Shown here: one piece after another, positions 33,313 to 38,370 of the stretch
Layout of the letters: every line of letters begins with the position of its first letter
How positions within the stretch are numbered: the first letter of the stretch is position 1
Made by a program: the position numbers and the translations under genes
Source of the DNA: a virus
Virus record (IMG/VR): IMGVR_UViG_3300022562_000164
Span: 1 to 38,370 of that record
Strand: one strand, 5' to 3'
Length of the DNA: 38,370 bases
Notes under the pieces: generated by a model
What the model saw: only the letters and a program-made list of their open reading frames with translations
Told to the model about the DNA's origin: nothing
Database searches by the model: none

Positions 33313-33630
33313 TTAGCGTAGAAAGGGCCGCTCACGCTCTTTCCATCTGCGGTAGAGTTTATACCCCACCTTGGCATGCAGGGCAAAGAGAGCCCACATA
33401 GCCATACGCTCAAGCATACGCCCGGCGGTGACCTCTCCGGTCGTAGCCATCTGCGTAACACTGAGAGGAACGATGAATGACCACCCCATCACGATGAGCG
33501 TGATGACGTTCGGGTCTCGACCTGCGCAACAAAGCCCCAAGTAGACACCCATTCCGATGCCGCCAGCGACGATGGCGATGATGGTCGCGACCGAGATTAC
33601 CTGTAGGTCGAAGAGGAATGTGGTATCCAC
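33313..33630 (-). CDS. Multi-span membrane protein
   Basis: A 105-residue protein with hydrophobic segments near residues 11-33 and 43-62, a possible third near 76-92, and a basic C-terminus (KLYRRWKERERPFLR). It may be a holin-like, antiholin-like or superinfection-exclusion membrane protein; no motif decides. GTG start at 33630, four bases after the upstream stop. Next to another membrane/coiled-coil gene, the pair may act together. Confidence 0.6.
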   Translation of the reverse strand: MDTTFLFDLQVISVATIIAIVAGGIGMGVYLGLCCAGRDPNVITLIVMGWSFIVPLSVTQMATTGEVTAGRMLERMAMWALFALHAKVGYKLYRRWKERERPFLR

Positions 33631-33633
33631 TGG

Positions 33634-33930
33634 CTATCCGTCTTTACGAGTCCTGCGGTGCAGTTCAAGGTTCTCCACCGTGAGTTCACGGACTTGTCTG
33701 GTGAGTTCCTCGACCTTCTCGGAAAGCAGAACATTCTTGTGCTCAAGGATAGCCAACTGCTTTTCAAGGTCGGTGATACGGGACATCAGCGCTTTGTTCA
33801 TGCCTTCCAACGTATCTTGGTAGGCTTCCTGCGCCTCACTCAGACCGGACTTTCGATTTAGCCAAAAGCCTACGACTTGGACTAGGAGAGCACTGACTGC
33901 ACCAATAGCGCCAACAATAACTACTTCCAT
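33634..33930 (-). CDS. Membrane-anchored coiled-coil protein
   Basis: A 98-residue protein. One transmembrane helix (about residues 2-23, VVIVGAIGAVSALLVQVVGFW) is followed by a long coiled-coil (about 45-90: LISRITDLEKQLAIL type heptads). The ATG at 33930 is favoured because it begins the membrane helix; a longer version (to 33960 or 34044) adds residues of poor quality and lacks a ribosome site. A spanin-like or anchoring role is possible. No family recognised. Confidence 0.6.
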   Translation of the reverse strand: MEVVIVGAIGAVSALLVQVVGFWLNRKSGLSEAQEAYQDTLEGMNKALMSRITDLEKQLAILEHKNVLLSEKVEELTRQVRELTVENLELHRRTRKDG

Positions 33931-34051
33931 ACCTTTGCCCACAGCCGTAAACCCTGCCATACGCCAAAAGAGAGCGGCAGCCGCTTGTTCTGGCCTCCGG
34001 CGCGATGTAAATAAACTGCTCGGAGCGTCGCAGATGCTAGACACTGCCGCG

Positions 34052-34071
34052 AGAGGGGAGAAACCCCCTCT
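34052..34071. repeat. Small inverted repeat between genes
   Basis: AGAGGGG (34052-34058) and CCCCTCT (34065-34071) form a 7-bp stem with a 6-base loop in the 177-bp gap 33931-34107, where no convincing gene is seen. No T-run follows on the minus strand, so terminator function is unclear. Confidence 0.45.
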
Positions 34072-34107
34072 ACTATATTAGGCGAGTTGAAAGCCAAATG
34101 GCGACAT

Positions 34108-34284
34108 TTACCTTCGGGCGTACGCCAAAAGACCCACGCCCAGCAATAGTGCAATGAACGCTGGAAAACCCATCGCATAGAAAAGCGAACAGATGAAGAT
34201 GGCGAGCAGCGCGTACAGAAATAGCGACAGCCCGCATCCGATTTTGCTCAGCAGTCCAAGCGTCAGGTCTTCCAGCAGTTCCAT
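34108..34284 (-). CDS. Small two-helix membrane protein
   Basis: A 58-residue frame too short for many gene finders. It reads MELLEDLTLGLLSKIGCG, then a hydrophobic run (about residues 18-33), a MGFPAF turn and a second run (about 40-54), ending AYARR. A GAGG site lies 8 bases before the ATG, and the ATG is three bases after the stop of the secreted-protein gene. Gene neighbours are also membrane proteins. Family unknown; holin-like size and topology. Confidence 0.6.
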   Translation of the reverse strand: MELLEDLTLGLLSKIGCGLSLFLYALLAIFICSLFYAMGFPAFIALLLGVGLLAYARR

Positions 34285-34287
34285 TGT

Positions 34288-34794
34288 CTATGCCTCAGTA
34301 TCGGTTGGTGGCAGAGTTGGTGTGGGCGTGGACGGCTCCGGCGAGAAGGTGGGAATGGGTGATGGTGGAGCCGTTGGTGAGGGCGTGGGTGTGCTCGCCG
34401 GAGGCGGAGTCACGCTCGGCTCTGGTGAAGGAGGTGTGCTCGCCTGCGGGGAGGCCGATGCAGGAGGCGACGATGGTTCCGTCGAAGGGCTCGTGCTCGG
34501 CTCCGCTGGCGGCGTCGGGCTGGGTGAGATAGGCGGGGTGACAGATGGCTCTGCTCCTTGACATTCCCCAAGGTAGTCATTCTCATGACCGGCCCTAGGC
34601 GTCCCGTTCTCGTAGAAGTGGCCCGCATTCCCGAACGCTGCGTTCCACGATAGAGTCAGGGTGATGAACTTAAGTGTACCGTCCTGTCCTGCCGCGTGGC
34701 AGATAGTTACCTTGTCGGCTGCGGACACTGAGCCCGCTACGGCTGTCGCTAGGACAAGACCAGCAACAACCAGAGTCCCCGAGACTATTCGCAT
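34288..34794 (-). CDS. Secreted protein with Pro/Ser/Thr-rich stalk
   Basis: 168 residues. A signal peptide is clear: MRIVSGTLVVAGLVLATAVAGSVSA with an AxA-type cleavage site near residue 25. The mature domain begins ADKVTICHAAG and continues to GHFYENGTPRAGHENDYLGEC, a small two-Cys domain seen in secreted proteins of high-GC bacteria. The last ~80 residues are almost only Pro, Ser, Thr, Glu and Ala, a stalk-like wall-spanning linker without an LPXTG motif. AAGGAG site 4 bases before the ATG at 34794. Likely exported to the cell surface of infected cells; a phage moron or superinfection-exclusion role is inference. Confidence 0.75.
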   Translation of the reverse strand: MRIVSGTLVVAGLVLATAVAGSVSAADKVTICHAAGQDGTLKFITLTLSWNAAFGNAGHFYENGTPRAGHENDYLGECQGAEPSVTPPISPSPTPPAEPSTSPSTEPSSPPASASPQASTPPSPEPSVTPPPASTPTPSPTAPPSPIPTFSPEPSTPTPTLPPTDTEA

Positions 34795-34795
34795 G

Positions 34796-34993
34796 TTACT
34801 CCTTGCGTACTTCATACAGGAAGCGCATCGGCGAACCACAGTTGTCGCAGACAGGATGACGCTTCCACTGACGTTCAGTATACGCCTTTCCGAAGTACAT
34901 GCCAACCTTCTTGCCCGGATAGTGGTGGTTGCATGCACCACCACAGGCGGCAAAGACGGTCGGGTCGCTGTAGTCGAGCCTGATTTCAATCAT
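34796..34993 (-). CDS. Small zinc-binding-like protein downstream of nrdJ
   Basis: A 65-residue protein with CGGAC near residues 17-21 followed by NHH and a CDNC pair near 49-52, suggesting a zinc site. It begins MIEIRLDYSDP; the second ATG (34993) is preferred because GGGGAG is 7 bases upstream. Its stop is one base before the next ATG. Immediately downstream of the class II reductase, so co-transcribed; any functional link is unknown. Confidence 0.6.
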   Translation of the reverse strand: MIEIRLDYSDPTVFAACGGACNHHYPGKKVGMYFGKAYTERQWKRHPVCDNCGSPMRFLYEVRKE

Positions 34994-35005
34994 TCGCATT
35001 CTCCC

Positions 35006-37396
35006 CTAACAGGCAGAGTAACCACATGAGAGGCACTTGGAGCAACCCTCCTGCCAGACGACGCTAGAGTTGCCGCACTCCGGGCATAGGTCGTAGTCGA
35101 GGCGGGCCGAAGCCACAGGCGGCGCCACGCTGACGGGTTCTTCCTTGACAGGGACGGGGGCTTCTGTAGAGTGATTTTCCGCAGATAGCGCAACTCCGAT
35201 AGCGTGAGGGATTGCCCGATTGAACTGCGACTGACCTCCGACGCCTTCCAACTGGTTTGCGACTCCGCCGAGAGTAGCGCCCTTCCGAAGCGCGAGCGAA
35301 GCAAGGCGTCCGAGAGCCTCAGCCATAGCGGCAACATCGGACCCTGCCTTTCCGACATTGAAGAATACTTCCACCGGGCGACCGCTGCTCGCGTCTCGAT
35401 TGACAGTAACGTAAGCCGCACCGGCTCTAGTCTCGACCTTCGTCGTGGTTCCGTGAAGATTATCTGGTCGCTGCCACTCCGCAAGAACACCGGAGTCATT
35501 GAGCGTGAGTAGGAGTTCTTGAACTCGCTCAAACTCGGAGCGTAGGAACTCGTAGTCTCCTGATACCCCATCGGACTTACCACTGGCGCCCTCCTTATTC
35601 AAGACCTGCGCTCGACCGGAACCGTCGCGGAAATACGCAAGGCCCTTGAGCCCGGAGGCGTAAGCGAGCGTGTATGCTTCTAGAACATCTTCAACGGTGT
35701 GGCTGTTGGGGCCGTTAATCGTCTTGCTCACCGACGAGTCGATATAGCGCTGCGCGGCAGCCTGCATCTGGATATGCTCTTTGACGGTAACGTCGTTGCT
35801 GGTGACCCACTCGTCTCCGAGCGGCACGCCTTCGGTGGCGTACTTCGCCAGAGCCGGAGCCCTGACGATGTGCTCGCCGGTCCGGTCCTTGCGGATATAC
35901 GTGAAGTCAAAGTACGGCTCGATGCCGGAGTTGACGCCAGCGAGGATGCTGGTCGTGCCGGTCGGGGCCTGCGTGAGAAGGAAGATGTTGCGGAGGCCGT
36001 ACTCCTTAATCTGCTCGCCGAGGGCAGAGCCCTCGTACTCAGCAAGATACGGACGCTCGGCCATCTCAGGCCGCCAAGCCGGAGCGGCGCCCTTCTGCTT
36101 AGCAAGGGCGACCGAGCGCATGATGGCGGCCGTCTGCATTTCCTCAAACACGCGGGCGGTGAACTGGATGGCGCCGTAACTGCCGTACCGCAGACCGAGG
36201 CCGATGAGGGCGTCGGCAAGACCCATCACCCCGAGCCCGACACGGCGAAGCCGCATCTGGATTTCCTCGTTCTCGGGGATGAAGTAAAAGTTCTTGTCAA
36301 TGGCATTGTCGAGGAACTCGATGGCGTCCCCGACATCACGGGAAAATCGAGTCCAGTCAAATGTCCTCTTGTTCCACAGCGGGTCGGAGGCCGTGTCCCT
36401 GATGACGTAAGCATCAAGGTTCATGGCGCCCAAGTTGCAGACCGAGTACGCCCCGAGCCCCTGCTCGCCGCAGGGATTGACGGAGATAATCTTCTCGACC
36501 CCCTTGGCGGTTGACTGCTCGTTGTAGCGGCCGAGGAACACCACCCCCGGCTCGCCGGAGGCCCAAGCGCTCTCGGCCATCTTCTGCCAGAGGTCGCGGG
36601 CGCGAACGCGGTCATAAACCCGGACCCCGTAGCCCTTCTCGGTCCATGACTTGATATCGCCGTCCCACTCGTCGTTGTAGTGCTCGTCATCGGTCTGCGG
36701 GAAGACAAGCGGCCACTCGGCATCTTCGTGAACTGCGGCCATGAACTCGTCGCTGACGGCAACCGAGACGTTGGCATTCGTAATCAGCGAGAAGTCCCGC
36801 TTGGCCTCGATGAAGTCCAAGACATCAGGGTGCCAGTCGTCCAGCATGAACATGGCCGCCCCACGACGGGAACCGCCCTGCTCGACAACTCCGACTGCGC
36901 GGCTGGCAACGTCCATCCAACTGACGGGGCCGGAGGTCGTGCCGTTGACTCGCTTAAGATGGGCGCCCTTCGGCCGGAGGACGGACCAGTTAATCCCGAC
37001 CCCGCCCCCACGGCTCATGATGTCAACCATCAGGCCGATGGTGTCGAAGATAGCCTCGCGGCTGTCGGAGCCAGCGTCATCGAGGGCCATGCCGGGCAGG
37101 CCAGCGTAGCGGTGGGCACGCCGGGCCTTCGTCTCAACGGGAATGACGTAGCAGTTGTAGAAGGTGACCTCAGCCCCGGTCCCGGCACCAGCGAGGATAC
37201 GCCCGCCGGGAACGAACTTGAAGTCCCTGAGCAAGTCGAAGAACTTCTGCCGCTGGGCTTCGTCATTGCCCATGAAGTTCGCCACCCGCTCCCACATCTG
37301 TCCGGGGTCGTCTTCAAGTGGACGGCCCTCGCCGTCCTTCATAGCGTAGCGGTCTAGGAAGACCTTTAGTCGTTGCTCGTTCAAGGCAGACCTCAT
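35006..37396 (-). CDS. nrdJ: Class II (adenosylcobalamin-dependent) ribonucleotide reductase
   Basis: A 796-residue class II reductase that converts ribonucleotides to deoxyribonucleotides using adenosylcobalamin to make a thiyl radical. Visible motifs: redox Cys C82 in NCYVIP; NPCGEQ (307-312) with radical Cys C309 and E311; partner Cys C320 in SVCNLGAMNLD; a nucleotide-binding loop around TGTTSILAGVNSG. A TSCPD-type domain (about 620-730) precedes the C-terminal Cys cluster CPECGNSS...CSKCLSCGYSAC (771-796), expected to re-reduce the active site. Full length, no break. The ATG at 37396 has no ribosome site; a TTG at 37384 with GAGG 6 bases upstream is possible. A compact inverted-repeat element lies 60 bases upstream. 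It supplies dNTPs for phage replication. Confidence 0.9.
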   Translation of the reverse strand: MRSALNEQRLKVFLDRYAMKDGEGRPLEDDPGQMWERVANFMGNDEAQRQKFFDLLRDFKFVPGGRILAGAGTGAEVTFYNCYVIPVETKARRAHRYAGLPGMALDDAGSDSREAIFDTIGLMVDIMSRGGGVGINWSVLRPKGAHLKRVNGTTSGPVSWMDVASRAVGVVEQGGSRRGAAMFMLDDWHPDVLDFIEAKRDFSLITNANVSVAVSDEFMAAVHEDAEWPLVFPQTDDEHYNDEWDGDIKSWTEKGYGVRVYDRVRARDLWQKMAESAWASGEPGVVFLGRYNEQSTAKGVEKIISVNPCGEQGLGAYSVCNLGAMNLDAYVIRDTASDPLWNKRTFDWTRFSRDVGDAIEFLDNAIDKNFYFIPENEEIQMRLRRVGLGVMGLADALIGLGLRYGSYGAIQFTARVFEEMQTAAIMRSVALAKQKGAAPAWRPEMAERPYLAEYEGSALGEQIKEYGLRNIFLLTQAPTGTTSILAGVNSGIEPYFDFTYIRKDRTGEHIVRAPALAKYATEGVPLGDEWVTSNDVTVKEHIQMQAAAQRYIDSSVSKTINGPNSHTVEDVLEAYTLAYASGLKGLAYFRDGSGRAQVLNKEGASGKSDGVSGDYEFLRSEFERVQELLLTLNDSGVLAEWQRPDNLHGTTTKVETRAGAAYVTVNRDASSGRPVEVFFNVGKAGSDVAAMAEALGRLASLALRKGATLGGVANQLEGVGGQSQFNRAIPHAIGVALSAENHSTEAPVPVKEEPVSVAPPVASARLDYDLCPECGNSSVVWQEGCSKCLSCGYSAC

Positions 37397-37455
37397 TATA
37401 GACTATTTTCGGCGATGATACGCCTTAATGCCAACCGTGGAAGGAGAGTAGGAAA

Positions 37456-37564
37456 GGCCGCCTGCCGGGAAGGGAACTGACCGTACAAACGGTGCAAGGA
37501 GGCTACCTTGCATACCCAGCAGGCGGCCGGGGACGTAGCGGTGACCTGCATCGGAGGCTACGTC
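37456..37564. ncRNA. Structured, multi-branched inverted-repeat element upstream of nrdJ
   Basis: Closing stem GGCCGCCTGC-c-GGG (37456-37469) pairs with CCC-a-GCAGGCGGCC (37515-37528), 13 bp with one mismatch. Inside are two hairpins: ACCGT/ACGGT (37480-37493, loop ACAA) and TGCAAGG/CCTTGCA (37493-37512, loop AGGCTA). Next comes GACGTAGC (37532-37539) with GCTACGTC (37557-37564). The loop GGCTAC and the last stem's GGCTAC are the same, so GTAGC could pair with either: switch-like. On the minus strand it would be the nrdJ leader. I see no cobalamin-riboswitch core. Strand is unproven. Confidence 0.6.
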
Positions 37565-37850
37565 TTATACTTATATATACTGTGTCCTTGTCTTCTGTAC
37601 TTACAAGTACGTTAAGTATAACATGCCTTGCAACCTTCTTCAAGTACCCCTAGTAAGGAGATGTTACGTCACCTTACAGTCTGTATAAGTAGCAGTAAGG
37701 CTGTGACTTGCAAGGAGTGCGTATTACTAACAACGGGCTGCGGTTTGAAAAAGCGAAAAAATCCACGATGTTGTACGTTAATCAAGGTTCGGGACTGGTG
37801 AGTTTGAAAGTTGTTTATATTTCCAAGAGTCACTTGGAGCGGCACGAGGG
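37565..37850. other. A+T-richer control-like stretch upstream of the late operon
   Basis: No convincing gene; readings from 37708 on the plus strand look accidental. Runs such as TTATATATAC (37571-37580) and TATAAG (minus strand) could hold promoter -10 elements, and GTACTT-AC-AAGTAC (37597-37610) is an inverted repeat. TGCAAGGAG occurs at both 37493 and 37709. It is the most likely place for the promoter of the minus-strand operon, but no clear -35/-10 pair is seen. Confidence 0.45.
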
Positions 37851-38370
37851 GCCGGTCTCGGAGCCCGCGAGAGGGGCCGCCGGTCGCGCTGCTATCGCCT
37901 GCTATCAGCCGACCGCCCGCCCGAGAGACCGCCCGCCACCCTCCGCCCGCCGCTCCGCCGGTCGCCTATCGGCCCACCACGAATGTGCGACCGCCCGCGC
38001 CGCCGAGACTAACGCATGCACATATGCGCATATGACGATATCCTCTGTGAGCCCGTAGAACGGCCGTAGAGCGGCGATGCGACGGCTCCCGCCCATTCGG
38101 TCTCGGCCCTACCGTTTCGGGCCGTGACGGCCGTTTCGTGCTCAGAGAGGGTAGGGTCTCACGCTCACGGCTCCGCCGAGCCGGACCCGGCCCGGACCGC
38201 CCGTCCGGACCGCGCCACGAGAGACCCGCCCGACCGGCCGCCGAGAGACCGGCCCGGACGGCTCCGGCTCCGGCCGACCCTCCCGCCGGAGCGGCTCCGG
38301 CCCGGCGCCGGACGGCTCCGCCCGGACCGGCTCCGCCCGGCTCCCGCCCGGCCGGGCCGACCGTCGGACC
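37851..38370. other. Extremely G+C-rich, repetitive non-coding end of the window
   Basis: The last 90 bases have only 11 A or T (about 88% G+C). GGCTCCG recurs many times and GAGAGACC followed by GCCCG-type bases occurs near 37923, 38220 and 38242. No gene or ribosome site is convincing. This differs sharply from the rest of the window. A perfect 14-bp palindrome CATATGCGCATATG lies at 38021-38034. It may be a contig-end artefact, a chimeric join or a real terminal/intergenic sequence. Confidence 0.7.

Noticed and set aside
37395-37400. TATAAT promoter -10 on the minus strand at the nrdJ start
   Set aside because: It overlaps the ATG, would place transcription start inside the gene and has no suitable -35 partner.
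37397-37600. Cobalamin riboswitch upstream of nrdJ
   Set aside because: Strong structure is present, but I could not find the conserved cobalamin-box and GCCACTG-type core on either strand; a covariance-model search would decide.
38021-38034. Perfect 14-bp palindrome as an operator
   Set aside because: About two such palindromes are expected by chance in a window of this size and there is no adjacent gene or second copy.
37708-38058. Plus-strand reading frame of 116 codons at the right end
   Set aside because: It needs a TTG start, runs into the extreme G+C region and has a Pro/Arg/Ala-rich composition that follows from base content.

Overview
The window reads as most of the late half of a long-tailed double-stranded DNA phage (siphovirus-like) or a prophage-like copy of one. 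From about 37.4 kb down to 1.29 kb nearly every gene lies on the minus strand, tightly packed, in the order expected of a phage late operon read right to left: class II ribonucleotide reductase, small membrane/secreted genes, terminase small and large subunits, portal, protease (with a scaffold-like tail), major capsid, connectors, tail completion and terminator proteins, major tail protein, a frameshifted tail chaperone pair, tape measure, a very large block of tail-tip and adhesin genes, then lysin and a probable holin. The host is not determined. Strong AGGAGG-type ribosome sites, an M15-type cell-wall peptidase and a secreted protein of a type common in high-GC Gram-positives are compatible with an actinobacterial or related host, but this is inference.

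Left edge (1-1236, plus strand): four overlapping small genes form the end of an operon entering from outside the window: a membrane peptide, a HAD-family phosphatase, a MazG-like dATP/dGTP diphosphohydrolase-family protein and another membrane peptide. A hairpin at 1250-1280 separates this operon from the convergent minus-strand late operon.

Tail-tip block (1294-22298): holin candidate, endolysin, then eight or more virion proteins likely to build the tail tip and fibres. The most striking is a 1585-residue protein with exactly 57 consecutive copies of a 14-residue motif (consensus G-S/T-F-T-A-D-A-x-I), broken at intervals of 762 and 810 bp by a Trp-rich insert. A second protein nearby carries eight copies of the same motif. 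Other members have lectin-like, DNRLRE-like and fibronectin/Ig-like domains. The 1169-residue tape measure closes the block.

Head and tail-tube block (22397-33147): the tail chaperone pair shows a clear -1 slippery heptamer in frame just before the stop. Stem-loops closed by a UUCG tetraloop follow both the major capsid and the major tail genes, and a long two-part hairpin lies in front of the tape measure gene. A GT4-type glycosyltransferase sits between capsid and connector genes, overlapping its upstream neighbour by 143 bp.

Right part (33313-38370): small membrane, coiled-coil, secreted and zinc-ribbon genes lead up to nrdJ. Upstream of nrdJ is a compact, multi-branched inverted-repeat element (37456-37564) that could be a structured leader RNA. 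It is followed by an A+T-richer control-like stretch and then about 500 bp of extremely G+C-rich, repetitive, non-coding sequence to the window end, which may be a contig artefact, chimera or genuine terminal region. Many neighbouring genes are linked by stop/start overlaps of the form TAATG or GTGA, implying translational coupling.
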